Assembly (NCBI RefSeq): GCF_039535115.1
Contig: NZ_BAAAWO010000001.1
Location: 2,294,001 to 2,358,000 of the forward strand
Source: Paeniglutamicibacter sulfureus
Lineage (GTDB): Bacteria > Actinomycetota > Actinomycetes > Actinomycetales > Micrococcaceae
DNA length: 64,000 nt
Direction of reading: 5' to 3'
In this document: in pieces, positions 36,288-45,026 of the stretch
Layout of the letters: every line of letters starts with the position of its first letter
Numbering within the stretch: the first letter of the stretch is position 1
Made by a program: the position numbers and the translations under genes
The notes under the pieces: model-generated
Databases searched by the model: none
What the model was told of the DNA's origin: nothing
The model's input: only the letters and a program-made list of their open reading frames with translations

Positions 36288-37103
36288 TCACCCCATGGAG
36301 CGGAACCCCAATTCGGTCAGGCGCACCGCACGCAGACCGTCGTAGCGGCTGATCCGTGTCAGTGCCTCGGTACCCCACAAATCCTCAAAGTCATCCATCG
36401 CGAACGCGGGATCGACATAGCGCACATCAACGATTCCGAGCGTCGCCGCGTATTCAAGGAGCAACGCCATCAGGTAACGCCTGTCCACGAATCCCCCGAA
36501 ATCGATGTGGTCATACCCGAGGCTGCCGTACTCGGGGTCTTCGACATAGAGCTTGAACGCCGCCATGTCGTTGCGCACCACGGTGAAGTGCGCGCCCTCG
36601 TGGATCGAGGCGTTGTAGGCCTGGGTCACCATGGTGAACTCGCTGGTGGAGAGCACCTTCAGGACCTCGGCCGCCATGAACCTGCGGTTCTTCAACCCGG
36701 AGAGCGTGTTGGTCCGCTTCTGCCCCTTGATGGCCTCGATCCTGGACAGCTCGTCGATCACCCCGCCGCGGACCCACCGGTCCCACAGCCCCAACAGGAC
36801 TTCATCCGGCTCCTTCTTGAGTGCGGCCCGGCCGCGCGCGGTGAGTTCGAGCTTGGTTCCGGCTGCCAGTCCGCCGGCCTGCAGCAGCAATGGCCAGGCG
36901 AAGGCCGCGATGTGCTCGTCGGGGTAGAAGTCACCTCCCGGCAGTGCCTCGGCCAGCAGGCGCATGGTTGCGGCCGACGGCTTCTTGGTGGCCGCGCTGC
37001 AACGCACCTGGCCACCCTCCACCAACATCAACATGGTACGTAGCTGTTCCCGGGCACGGTCCAGGGTCTTCAATTCAATTTCGACGCTCATCTCATCCAC
37101 CAT
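36288..37103 (-). CDS. unknown protein sharing a domain with its divergent neighbour
   Basis: Protein of 271 aa without signal peptide or membrane segments. Residues about 10-50 contain a helix, then VRCSAATKKPSAATMRLLAE; residues about 75-110 have ARGRAALKKEPDEVLLGLWD followed by RWVRGGVID. The same order (helix, T-x-x-G-x-LT/KP segment, then LL-x-LxW-x3-VRxG) occurs in the divergent gene at 37223-38464. Such segments are found in many actinobacterial proteins of unknown function and look like winged-helix folds. GGGAGG lies before the ATG at 37103. No function can be given. Confidence 0.75.
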   Translation of the reverse strand: MVDEMSVEIELKTLDRAREQLRTMLMLVEGGQVRCSAATKKPSAATMRLLAEALPGGDFYPDEHIAAFAWPLLLQAGGLAAGTKLELTARGRAALKKEPDEVLLGLWDRWVRGGVIDELSRIEAIKGQKRTNTLSGLKNRRFMAAEVLKVLSTSEFTMVTQAYNASIHEGAHFTVVRNDMAAFKLYVEDPEYGSLGYDHIDFGGFVDRRYLMALLLEYAATLGIVDVRYVDPAFAMDDFEDLWGTEALTRISRYDGLRAVRLTELGFRSMG

Positions 37104-37222
37104 CCAAACCTCCCATGCAACCGGCCTCCGCGTCCAAGGATTCCCCCCAACCCGTGCGTCGATCCGTTGTACTGTGGTGGGAAGTTGCCTGCCACCTCCC
37201 ACCAGCAAGAATGCGAGAGCCC

Positions 37223-38464
37223 GTGTCCAAGAAGAAGAAACCCACGTCCCGCAAGGCCAAGCAGGGGCACCCCGGGCGGACCGGGGCGGCCGGGAACATC
37301 GTCAGCATCGACGAGTTCCGGGTCCGCAGCAGTGGGGACGAGGTGGCTGCGGGATTCATGAAATGGGTGCGCGCCAACACCTCGCTGCCGGAACTGGGCG
37401 AACCGCTCCCGGTGCTGCAGGGATTCCTGGAAAACTACCTCGTTGCCGCCAAGACCCAGGTGGCCACGGAGCTTCATCCTTTCGCCACGCGGGTGGCCCT
37501 GGGCAAGTACTTCTTCGACCACCCGGAGGAGGACTTCGGTTTCGTCCTGCAGGTGGTCATGGGGTACCTGCTGTATCTGGACGACTCGGATTTGTGGAGC
37601 GGCAGCGACCAGTTGTTCGATGAGGTGCAGGAAGAGTTGATGGAAGCCGCAGACGAGCAGGCCGACGCAGATTTCGACGAAAGGGTCTTCGAGGTCCCGG
37701 CCCTGTCACGCACCCAGACCCGGGATGCACTGCTCGCATTGCCGCTGGCCGCGCACCTGCAGGCATTCTTCGCATGGTTCGGGTACAAGCGCGACGTCAC
37801 CTCCACAGGCCGGCTCACCCGCAAGGACATCCAGGCTGCGGCCGCGGCACTGGGAGTTTCGGCGCAGGGAGCCAACACCATCCCGGTCCGTGGCCCCGAT
37901 GCCGAGGACGCGCCGTTCCAGGCGACCAGCGCCCAGCAGGTTCCGCTGCTCGATTTGTTCTGGGAAGCGCTGGTGCGCATCGGCATCCTCGAGGTGGGTT
38001 CGCGGCGCGCGACCATGAACCGTCCCCTGGATGCCCTGGCCGGGGCCGCGCACGAGGAGATGCTGATGCACCTGGTACGGGACGTGGCGTTGAGCCTGTA
38101 CCTGCAATTCATCGCCACGGCGGCCGCCGGGTTCGACGACGACCAGGAGTCGGAAGACGATCTCTTCGCTGACCTGCTGTCCTCCATCCTCCTGGAAGCC
38201 GGGTTCGACGAGGGGGTCCCGGTGGAGCACCTGGTGGTGGCCATGGCGACGCTGGACGAGGTGGACACCGACGAGGTGGTCCTCGCACAGTTGTTCCTGG
38301 AGCTCATGGTCGCCGAAGGCCTGTTGGAACGCGACACGCACTTCCGGATTCCCGCGGCGATGAAGAAGCTGGTCGCCTTTGCCCTGGCCGAACCCTCCGG
38401 CGTCGAGATCAGCTACGAGGACCCGGAAGACGAGGACCTGGCGTACCTGGGTGCCGAGGACTGA
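37223..38464 (+). CDS. unknown acidic protein sharing a domain with its divergent neighbour
   Basis: Soluble, acidic protein of about 413 aa. It starts with a Lys-rich tail (SKKKKPTSRKAKQ) and a helical domain (residues about 35-120). The middle part has LQAFFAWFGYKRDVTSTGRL then TRKDIQAAAAALG, followed by QVPLLDLFWEALVRIGILEV. These match in layout the protein at 36288-37103. A GTG at 37223 is preferred; an ATG four codons upstream (37211) is possible and neither has a good ribosome site. I do not recognise a known family; proteins with similar middle segments are often annotated as SEC-C or pRiA4b ORF-3-like in Actinobacteria. Confidence 0.72.
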   Translation: MSKKKKPTSRKAKQGHPGRTGAAGNIVSIDEFRVRSSGDEVAAGFMKWVRANTSLPELGEPLPVLQGFLENYLVAAKTQVATELHPFATRVALGKYFFDHPEEDFGFVLQVVMGYLLYLDDSDLWSGSDQLFDEVQEELMEAADEQADADFDERVFEVPALSRTQTRDALLALPLAAHLQAFFAWFGYKRDVTSTGRLTRKDIQAAAAALGVSAQGANTIPVRGPDAEDAPFQATSAQQVPLLDLFWEALVRIGILEVGSRRATMNRPLDALAGAAHEEMLMHLVRDVALSLYLQFIATAAAGFDDDQESEDDLFADLLSSILLEAGFDEGVPVEHLVVAMATLDEVDTDEVVLAQLFLELMVAEGLLERDTHFRIPAAMKKLVAFALAEPSGVEISYEDPEDEDLAYLGAED

Positions 38465-38564
38465 GGCCCGCGCACGGCGTGCTCGCCGGCCAGCGCCGCC
38501 CTGAACACCCAGGGGTGGTGGTCCCCCTGCATGGGTGCTCCCTTTCGGGGTTCGGTTGCGTGGT

Positions 38565-39800
38565 TTAGGTATACAGGGAGAGCGGGGCGTTGGTTCCGTG
38601 CAGGAAGTACTGTCCGACCTCGATCTTCTTGTAGTCCACCGGGTCGTGCAGCGAGTGCGTGCGCACATTGCGCCAGAACAGGTCCAGCCCCACGTCGTTC
38701 CCGGTGGAGCTGGCTCCGGTGACCTCGTAAATGCGGTTGGCCACCTCCAGCGCCACCTCGGTGGCGACGACCTTGAGCTCGGCGATGGCCACCGCAACAT
38801 CACCTCGTTGCGCCGCATCGAGTGCGCCGGCGCGGCCCACCTCGGTGTCGAAGCGGCGGTTGAGCTTCTCGGCCAGGGCGCCGACGGCGGCGGTGCGCGC
38901 CTTCAGCTCCCCGATGGTGCGCTGGAAGATCGGGTCCTGGGCGTAGCTGCCGGCCGCGGAAAGGAACCAGGAGTTCTTGCGCTCCAGCAGGATCTTGCGC
39001 CCGGCCGCCAAAGCGCCCTCGGCGATGCCGAGGTAGAAGTTCCCGAAGGCCAGCTGCAGCCCCGGGGTCAGCAGCGTGACAATCGGATCGGGCGTGATTT
39101 CGCCCAGCACGTCCTCGGACGTCACCAGCACGTCGTGGTACCTAACCGAGCCGGAGGCCGAAAGCCGCTGGCCCAGGTGGTCCCAGTCCCCGAGCAGCTC
39201 CAGTCCCTCGCGGGTGCGTTCGAGCACGAACGCAAGGACCTTGCCGTCATTTGTCCCGCCGCTTACCGCGGCATTGACGACGATCACGTCCCCGACGGAG
39301 GAACCGGTGGAGAAGCGCTTGAGTCCATTGAGCCGGTAGCCCTCGTCCACGGCGGTGAGGGAGAGGTCGGGATCGACGGGGTTCACCGAATCACCCCAGA
39401 GCCAGCCTGCGGCGGCGCTGCGGGCGAACCAGTCCCCCTGGGTCGCAGGATCGGCATAGAACGCGATGCTGGACTGGTTGGCATAGTGGTAGGCCAGCAG
39501 CTGGGCGATCGAACCGTCGGCCGCCGCAATGATGCGCACCGCGGCGAAGGCCGACTCCCAGTGTCCGCCGGCCCCTCCGGATTCGGCCGGGACCAGCAGG
39601 TTCAGCAGCCCCGAATCCCGCAGCAGGCCAACCTCGCTGAACGGGTCCTGGTTCGCGGCGTCGCGGGCCAACGCGTCAACGGCGAGGGCCTGGGCAACCG
39701 TGCGGGCTACGGATGCCCAATGTTCAAGTTCGCGCTCGTCGGCATGCCCGTTCCATGGGGTGCGGGGAAGAGTGTCGGTGTCAATGGCGGTGGTGCTCAT
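38565..39800 (-). CDS. SfnB/DszC-like acyl-CoA dehydrogenase-fold flavin oxidoreductase
   Basis: Flavoprotein of 411 aa with an acyl-CoA dehydrogenase fold. The C-terminal block TGASSTGNDVGLDLFWRNVR followed by THSLHDPVDYKKIEVGQYFL is diagnostic of the DszC/SfnB/SoxC group, whose members use reduced flavin to oxidise organosulfur compounds. No acyl-CoA catalytic glutamate is expected in this group. The ATG at 39800 has AGGAG upstream. It stands alone, with no flavin reductase or sulfonate transporter next to it, so its link to sulfur supply rests on family only. Confidence 0.85.
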   Translation of the reverse strand: MSTTAIDTDTLPRTPWNGHADERELEHWASVARTVAQALAVDALARDAANQDPFSEVGLLRDSGLLNLLVPAESGGAGGHWESAFAAVRIIAAADGSIAQLLAYHYANQSSIAFYADPATQGDWFARSAAAGWLWGDSVNPVDPDLSLTAVDEGYRLNGLKRFSTGSSVGDVIVVNAAVSGGTNDGKVLAFVLERTREGLELLGDWDHLGQRLSASGSVRYHDVLVTSEDVLGEITPDPIVTLLTPGLQLAFGNFYLGIAEGALAAGRKILLERKNSWFLSAAGSYAQDPIFQRTIGELKARTAAVGALAEKLNRRFDTEVGRAGALDAAQRGDVAVAIAELKVVATEVALEVANRIYEVTGASSTGNDVGLDLFWRNVRTHSLHDPVDYKKIEVGQYFLHGTNAPLSLYT

Positions 39801-40056
39801 GCGGGTGGTCTCCTTCGAGGGTTCGCGTCGAATCAATGACTCGACTCTAGGAACCGGGAAGGGGGTTGCGCACCCGGCGCGTCAACGGCCGAAGCGCGTT
39901 GTCATGAAGCGTCACCCCCGCCGCTGGAACGCCGCCGCGCATGCCACGGGAAGTCACCGGGCGTCATCGAGCGGACATGCGGGCACACGGAAGGTCATGG
40001 ATATTGCCCGCGCTCGCCGGTTATGCGGCGGGATGCGCGGTGGGCCTGGGGGCTGG

Positions 40057-40503
40057 CTAGCCGTTGCCGCTGGCAGCGACCGCGGTGACCAGGCCCTGGA
40101 GCTCGGGGACCCGGGCGGCGTTTTCGAGCGCTTCCCGGAGCACCGCATCATGTGTCGGGTGAGCCTCGACGAGCAGTTGCTCCCCTGCCTCGGTGAGTTC
40201 GGTATAGATCCCGCGCCTGTCATCCAGGCACAGGATGCGGGTCAGCAGGGCACGGTCCTCGAGACGGGTCACCAATCGGGTGGTGGCCGACGAAGAGAGT
40301 GCGGCGGCACGGGCGAGCTGGGCCATGCGCATGTGCCAGCCGTCCTGCCGGCTCAGGGCATCGAGCACCGTGAATTCAACGACGGAGAGCCCGTGCTTGG
40401 CCTGCAGGGCGCGCTCAAGCTCTCCCTCGATCAGGTTGTGCAGCGCGGCGAGCGTGCGCCAGCCCTGCGCGCGGACCTGCACTGCGTCGTCCTTGATCCC
40501 CAT
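40057..40503 (-). CDS. MarR-family transcriptional regulator
   Basis: Regulator of 148 aa with the winged-helix core HGLSVVEFTVLDALSRQDG, MAQLARAAALSSSATTRLV and the wing DRRGIYTELTEAGEQLL. GAGGAGC lies before the ATG at 40503. It is divergent from an MFS efflux-type gene and aldo/keto reductase, the common arrangement in which MarR represses a drug or solvent pump until a ligand binds. The region between (40504-40662) is AT-richer and contains TGCAAT-n17-ATTGCA. Confidence 0.9.
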   Translation of the reverse strand: MGIKDDAVQVRAQGWRTLAALHNLIEGELERALQAKHGLSVVEFTVLDALSRQDGWHMRMAQLARAAALSSSATTRLVTRLEDRALLTRILCLDDRRGIYTELTEAGEQLLVEAHPTHDAVLREALENAARVPELQGLVTAVAASGNG

Positions 40504-40662
40504 GGGTAATGCTCCTCGTGTTTTCCGACTCCCCAAGAGTAGCACCTTGCGCCGATATAGCGCGTATGCAATCATTGTGTCAGCAGTTAATTGCAGACGC
40601 AACGACCGATGTGGGGAAACCCTTCGCATCTCATCCCAGCCCTCATACACCGAAGGTTCTCC

Positions 40663-41856
40663 ATGCCCATAGCTCTCTACGCCCTTGCCCTGGGCGGTTT
40701 TGGAATCGGCTTGACCGAGTTCGTCATCATGGGCCTGTTGCCCGAGGTTGCCGCGGATTTCGGGGTCACCGAAACCGTCGCCGGCTACCTCATCTCCGGC
40801 TATGCCCTCGCCGTGGCCATCGGCGCCATCATCCTCACCGCAGTGCTCAGCAGGCTGGACCGCAAGAAGTCGCTGCTGTTCCTGATGCTCCTGTTCATCA
40901 TCGGAAACCTGCTCAGCGCCACCGGCCCGAGCTACGAGTTGGTCATGGTCGGCCGGATCATTGCCGCGCTGTGCCACGGCGCCTTCTTCGGCATCGGTTC
41001 GGTGGTTGCCGCCGATTTGGTGGCGCCCAACAAGCGTGCCGGGGCCATCGCCTTCATGTTTGCGGGCCTGACCATCGCCAACGTCCTGGGCGTCCCCTTC
41101 GGGACGCTGCTGGGCCAGGCCACCGGCTGGCGCTCCACTTTCTGGGCCATCACCGCCATCGGCATCATTGCCTTCATCGGCATCATGGTCCTGGTCCCGG
41201 GCAACCTGGCCCGTTCCGCGAGCACCGGCGTCTTCGCCGAATTCAACATCTTCCGCAGCCCCCAGGTCTGGCTGTCGATGGCTGTGACCATCCTGGGCTA
41301 CGGCGGCATGTTCGGAGCCTTCACCTACATTGCCTTCACGCTCACCGGCGTCAGCGGTTTCGCCGCCACGTCAGTTCCCTGGCTGCTGGTGCTCTTCGGC
41401 GTCGGACTCTTCGTGGGCAACATCCTCGGGGGCAAGGCCGCGGACCGCAATCTGGCCGCCACGCTGATCACGGTGCTCTCGATCCTCACCGTCGTTCTGG
41501 TGGCCTTCGCACTTCTTGCCGGCAACCAGATTGCCACCATCGTCGCCCTGCTGCTCATGGGCGGCATCGGCTTCGCCACCGTCCCGGGCCTGCAGATGCG
41601 CATCATGAACCATGCGGCGCATGCACCCACGCTCGCCTCGGGCGCCAACATCGCCGCGTTCAACGTGGGCAACGCGCTGGGCGCCTGGGTCGGCGGCCTG
41701 ACCATCGCCGCGGGACTGGGGTACACCTCACCGCTGTGGGCCGGCGCGGGGATCACCGTGGCGGGACTCGCCGTCATGCTCCTTGCGACCCGCGTGCGCG
41801 GCGGCGAATACTCCGGGGCCCGCGCGCCCGAATCGGTGCCCGTCACCGTCGGCTAG
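40663..41856 (+). CDS. MFS transporter, DHA1 family (AraJ-like)
   Basis: Twelve-helix efflux-type carrier of 397 aa. Helix 1 contains GGFGIGLTEFVIMGLLPEVA and the loop/helix 4-5 region HGAFFGIGSVVAADLV, both typical of AraJ and related DHA1 pumps. GAAGG lies before the ATG at 40663; a 24-codon upstream extension is discarded. It is divergent from marR and followed after 51 bases by the aldo/keto reductase, probably a detoxification operon (export plus carbonyl reduction). The substrate is unknown. Confidence 0.88.
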   Translation: MPIALYALALGGFGIGLTEFVIMGLLPEVAADFGVTETVAGYLISGYALAVAIGAIILTAVLSRLDRKKSLLFLMLLFIIGNLLSATGPSYELVMVGRIIAALCHGAFFGIGSVVAADLVAPNKRAGAIAFMFAGLTIANVLGVPFGTLLGQATGWRSTFWAITAIGIIAFIGIMVLVPGNLARSASTGVFAEFNIFRSPQVWLSMAVTILGYGGMFGAFTYIAFTLTGVSGFAATSVPWLLVLFGVGLFVGNILGGKAADRNLAATLITVLSILTVVLVAFALLAGNQIATIVALLLMGGIGFATVPGLQMRIMNHAAHAPTLASGANIAAFNVGNALGAWVGGLTIAAGLGYTSPLWAGAGITVAGLAVMLLATRVRGGEYSGARAPESVPVTVG

Positions 41857-41907
41857 TGCCACCCCCCACCCCAACCACCCGACCCAGTCAATCCCAGGAG
41901 AATCCCC

Positions 41908-42747
41908 ATGAGCATTTCAACCACCACCGTCCCGACCATCACCCTCAATGACGGAACCAGCATGCCGCAGCTGGGCTACGGAGTCTTCCAGATCCCCGAG
42001 GCACAGACCACGGCCGCGGTGTCCACGGCACTGGAAACCGGGTACCGCAGCATCGACACCGCCGCCATCTACGGCAACGAGTCCGGGGTCGGCCGCGCCC
42101 TGGCCGATTCCGGCATCCCGCGCGAGGAGCTCTTCGTGACCACCAAGCTCTGGCTTGCCGACCTGGGCCGGGAAACGACCCGCGACGGGCTGGCCGCAAG
42201 CCTGGACAAGCTGGGCCTGGACCACGTGGACCTGTACCTGATCCACTGGCCGGGCACCGACACCGAGGCGTACCTCGAATCCTGGCAGGTGCTGGAGGAA
42301 CTGCGCGCCGCGGGGCTGAGCCGGTCCATTGGAGTCTCCAATTTCCTGCCGGAACAGCTCGAGCGCATCATCGAACTTGGCGGGACGGTGCCGGCGGTCA
42401 ACCAGGTGGAGCTGCACCCGTTCCTGCAGAACCGCGAGACCGCCGCGGTGAACCGTGCCCACGGGATCGCGACCGAGGCCTGGAGCCCGCTGGCCCAGGG
42501 CGCCGTGCTGGATGACCCGGCGGTGCTGGCAGCCGCCGCGGTCCATGGGGTCACCCCGGCCCAGGTGGTGCTGCGCTGGCACCTTCAACAGGGCAACGTG
42601 GTGATCCCGAAGTCCGTCACCGCCTCGCGTATGGCCTCGAACCTGGATCTGCTCGGCTTCGACCTGGACACCGACAGCATCGCGGCGCTCGATGCCCTGG
42701 ATCGCGACGGGCGCACCGGCCCGTTCCCGGGCACCTTCAACGGCTAG
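41908..42747 (+). CDS. aldo/keto reductase
   Basis: NADPH-dependent reductase of 279 aa, AKR5-like (2,5-diketo-gluconate reductase group). Visible features are GYRSIDTAAIYGNESGVGRA with the catalytic D and Y, the catalytic H in LYLIHWPG, NQVELHPF and the cofactor segment VIPKSVTASRMASNLDL. AGGAG lies before the ATG at 41908. It probably reduces aldehydes or ketones and is co-transcribed with the DHA1 pump. Confidence 0.92.
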   Translation: MSISTTTVPTITLNDGTSMPQLGYGVFQIPEAQTTAAVSTALETGYRSIDTAAIYGNESGVGRALADSGIPREELFVTTKLWLADLGRETTRDGLAASLDKLGLDHVDLYLIHWPGTDTEAYLESWQVLEELRAAGLSRSIGVSNFLPEQLERIIELGGTVPAVNQVELHPFLQNRETAAVNRAHGIATEAWSPLAQGAVLDDPAVLAAAAVHGVTPAQVVLRWHLQQGNVVIPKSVTASRMASNLDLLGFDLDTDSIAALDALDRDGRTGPFPGTFNG

Positions 42748-42874
42748 TTCCGCCCACCTTCCACCGCTTCCCGGACCACCGCGCTCCGGGTCCGCCTTGG
42801 TGCGGGCCCGGGTGTGCCGGTGTTCCGTGCCATGTTGTGCTGCCGCCGTCTGCGAAACGCGCGATACTGAAGAC

Positions 42875-43204
42875 ATGGAACTGGTTTTGCTCGTAATCCC
42901 CGGATGCCCGAATTCCGGCACCGCCAAGGAACTCTTCGACACGGCACTAGGCCTCGAAGGCATCACGAATGCGGTCGAAGTTCGTGAAATCACCACCCAG
43001 GACCAGGCCGAACGATACGACTTCCACGGCTCTCCCAGCTTCAGCCTCGAAGGCACCGACCTCTTTGCCTCCACTGCCGCACCGGCCGTGGCCTGCCGGG
43101 TCTACCCCACGGCCTCGGGACTCGCCGGCCAGCCGGAGATTGGCGAGTTGCGCCGGGCCATCCGGGCGGCCCTCCCGGCAGCTGCACCCAACGCCCGCGC
43201 CTAG
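42875..43204 (+). CDS. thioredoxin-fold protein with CxxS motif
   Basis: Small protein of 109 aa that starts MELVLLVIPGCPNSGTAKEL, a beta strand followed by a CPNS redox-like motif at the start of a helix. A conserved cis-proline region is seen in FHGSPSFSLEGTDLF. Relatives are annotated as thioredoxin-like or alkylmercury-lyase-like proteins. With one cysteine in the motif (CxxS) it may act like a monothiol glutaredoxin or bind a metal. The ATG at 42875 is chosen because the fold begins there. It lies 13 bases before the DinB-like gene. Confidence 0.75.
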   Translation: MELVLLVIPGCPNSGTAKELFDTALGLEGITNAVEVREITTQDQAERYDFHGSPSFSLEGTDLFASTAAPAVACRVYPTASGLAGQPEIGELRRAIRAALPAAAPNARA

Positions 43205-43217
43205 CCACAAGGCAGTC

Positions 43218-43895
43218 ATGGACCCGGACCGGGAACGCATCCTCGCCCAGTACGCCCGCGCCGAGCACCAATTACGCGACTGGTTGGCCCAGGCGTCCCC
43301 GTCCGACCTCGGCCGCCGCAGCAAAGGGACCCGCTGGAACAACGAGGAACTGCTCTTCCACATGGTCTTTGGATATATGGTGGCACGCGCCCTGTTGCCG
43401 CTCCACCGGGTGCTTTCCCGGTTGCCGACCCCCGTATCCGCCGGATTCGCCGCCGCCTTGGATGCCGCATCCGTCCCCTTCGATGCCGTCAACTACTGGG
43501 GCTCGAAGGCCGCAGCCCGCTTCTACAACCGTCACCGGATGGCGGCAAGGCTCCATCGGGTCCTGGCGGTGTTGGGCAGGAAGCTCGAGTCCGAGTCTCC
43601 CGCCGCGCTGTCCCGCGCCATGCCCTTCCCGACCCGCTGGGACCCGTTCTTCACCCGAGCCATGACCCTGGCGCAGCTCTACGCCTACCCCACCGAACAC
43701 TTCGACTTTCACGCCGGGCAATTGGACCTGCCCCGCGGGCCGGATCGACTTTCACGCCGGGCAGTTGGACCTGCCCCGCGGGCCGGAACGCGGATCTTCC
43801 TGAGTCCTCCGGACACGAAAAGGCCACCCGCCGGCACGTTTGGATGTACGCCAGGCGGGTGGCCTTTGCTTGTGGCCGTGGCCCCGCAGACCTAA
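43218..43895 (+). CDS. DinB-like protein with frameshifted C-terminus
   Basis: Predicted four-helix protein of 225 aa of the DinB/YfiT type. Candidate metal histidines lie in EELLFHMVFGY and in EHFDFHAGQLDL at the C-terminal end. Directly after GQLDLPRGP a 43-bp tandem duplication (43702-43744 and 43745-43787, one mismatch) shifts the frame. Without the second copy the protein would end after ERGSS at residue 180. With it, translation continues for about 45 residues through a terminator hairpin and ends inside the convergent SRPBCC gene. The new tail (GWPLLVAVAPQT at the end) is not expected to be functional. It likely sits in the thioredoxin-like gene's operon. Confidence 0.8.
   Translation: MDPDRERILAQYARAEHQLRDWLAQASPSDLGRRSKGTRWNNEELLFHMVFGYMVARALLPLHRVLSRLPTPVSAGFAAALDAASVPFDAVNYWGSKAAARFYNRHRMAARLHRVLAVLGRKLESESPAALSRAMPFPTRWDPFFTRAMTLAQLYAYPTEHFDFHAGQLDLPRGPDRLSRRAVGPAPRAGTRIFLSPPDTKRPPAGTFGCTPGGWPLLVAVAPQT
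43702..43787. repeat. 43-bp tandem duplication inside the DinB-like gene
   Basis: Two adjacent 43-base copies (43702-43744, 43745-43787) differ at one base (A versus G). As 43 is not a multiple of three, the second copy changes the reading frame of the gene. The high identity suggests a recent slippage or unequal crossover event. Confidence 0.95.
43818..43867 (-). terminator. terminator of the SRPBCC gene; copy 1 of a repeated hairpin
   Basis: A stem of 14-base arms (43819-43832 and 43854-43867) has a 21-base loop. On the minus strand it is followed by TTTTCG and lies 25 bases after the SRPBCC stop. Stem and flank (GGACACGAAAA before, similar loop) are related to the hairpins at 44977-45026 and 49239-49288, with several base changes. 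It lies inside the extended DinB-like frame. Confidence 0.8.
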
Positions 43896-44530
43896 CTGGA
43901 AGCCGGGTCTTCGCTGCCGGGAGCGAACTGCGCCAGGGAAATGGCCAGAGCTTCCTCGAGCTGTTCGCCGGTGGCCGTGCCCGATTCGCGCACCGCCTCG
44001 GCCCAGACCCGGACCGAACGCTCGGAAAAGGCCAATGCCTCGGGGGAAAGCGCGGCCGCGGCCGGGTCCTCGGCCACGATTCCATCCACGAACAGCCCCA
44101 GGGCCAGGAACATTCCGTCCCAGCCCGGACCCACCCATAGTGCCCCGGCACCGCTTTGGGCCATGGCCAGCGGGACGGTGTGCTCCAGCTCCAGGGTCGT
44201 GGTGCCGGGTTCGTCGGCGGCAAGGCGCAGCTCGACGAGGCTGTCCTCGCCGCCGAAGGTGACCTTCAGGCGGGTCGGTGGCGAGCATTCCAGGATGCGT
44301 CCACCGGCGTTGCCCTCCAACTGGAAGGTTCCGCCTTCATGCAGCTCACCGCTGATCGGAAGGAACCAGCGCGGGATCCGCTCGGGATTGGTCAACGCGT
44401 CCCACAGCTCCGCGGGATCGGACTTGTAGGTGCGGCGCGCCAGGACCGAGACGGCTTCGCTTCCGTCTTCCAGCTTCCGCTGGGAGACCGTCCTGTCGAT
44501 GGCGCCGATCTGGCTTGCAATGTCGATCAT
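43892..44530 (-). CDS. SRPBCC/AHSA1-family protein
   Basis: Protein of 212 aa with a START-like AHSA1 domain: RRTYKSDPAELWDALTNPER, IPRWFLPISGELHEGGTFQL, and GGRILECSPPTRLKVTF. It has the C-terminal extension about DPAAAALSPEALAFSERSVR seen in actinobacterial members. Such proteins are regularly encoded after an ArsR regulator, as here by ATGA overlap at 44527. The ligand is unknown; the cavity usually binds hydrophobic molecules. It is convergent with the DinB-like gene, and the two now overlap by four bases because of the duplication there. Confidence 0.88.
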   Translation of the reverse strand: MIDIASQIGAIDRTVSQRKLEDGSEAVSVLARRTYKSDPAELWDALTNPERIPRWFLPISGELHEGGTFQLEGNAGGRILECSPPTRLKVTFGGEDSLVELRLAADEPGTTTLELEHTVPLAMAQSGAGALWVGPGWDGMFLALGLFVDGIVAEDPAAAALSPEALAFSERSVRVWAEAVRESGTATGEQLEEALAISLAQFAPGSEDPASS

Positions 44531-44904
44531 TGTTGCTCCTTGGGTGTGGTCTGTGGGTCGTCCGCGGCAGAAGCGGCCAGCCGCCGTTCCCGTTTTCCGC
44601 GGGCAATTTCGGTTTCCAGCGCATCCAGCGGCTGGTCCCAGAAATGCCTGAAGTCCTCGAGCCAGGTGTCGATCTCGCGCAGCGGTTCAGAGGAAACGGC
44701 GTAGAGCCTGCGGGTGCCCGCCGCCCTGACCGAGGCGAATCCGCTTTCCCGCAGCACCTTCAGGTGCTGCGAGACGGCGGGTTGGGAGATCCCGAACTCG
44801 TCCCGGATGCGTCCGGCGATGGCCCCGGAGCTTTGCTCTCCATTGGCCAAAAGCTGGAGGATACGGCGCCGGGTCGGGTCGCCCAGGACTTCAAATGCAT
44901 GCAC
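44527..44904 (-). CDS. ArsR-family transcriptional regulator
   Basis: Winged-helix regulator of 125 aa: AFEVLGDPTRRRILQLLANG, FGISQPAVSQHLKVLRESG and the wing RAAGTRRLYAVS. There are no CxC or other metal-binding cysteines, so it belongs to the non-metal branch often paired with SRPBCC/AHSA1 proteins. The ATG at 44904 follows an AT-richer promoter. ATGA overlap couples it to the SRPBCC gene. It probably autoregulates this operon. Confidence 0.92.
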   Translation of the reverse strand: MHAFEVLGDPTRRRILQLLANGEQSSGAIAGRIRDEFGISQPAVSQHLKVLRESGFASVRAAGTRRLYAVSSEPLREIDTWLEDFRHFWDQPLDALETEIARGKRERRLAASAADDPQTTPKEQQ

Positions 44905-44976
44905 AACCCCATACTACAACTCTGCCTTATATAAGCAAGAGCTTAACAAGGGTCATTGGAGACCCCTTCGCCGGAC

Positions 44977-45026
44977 ACGAAAAAGCCACCCGCCTGCACG
45001 TTGGGACGCGCGCAGGCGGGTGGCTT
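44977..45026. repeat. 50-bp hairpin repeat, copy 2 (left border of low-GC block)
   Basis: Identical over 50 bases to 49239-49288 and in the same orientation. It contains a perfect 15-base-arm stem (44983-44997 and 45012-45026) around a 14-base loop, with TTTTTCG after the stem on the minus strand. It lies between the ArsR promoter and the amidohydrolase gene. Confidence 0.95.
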
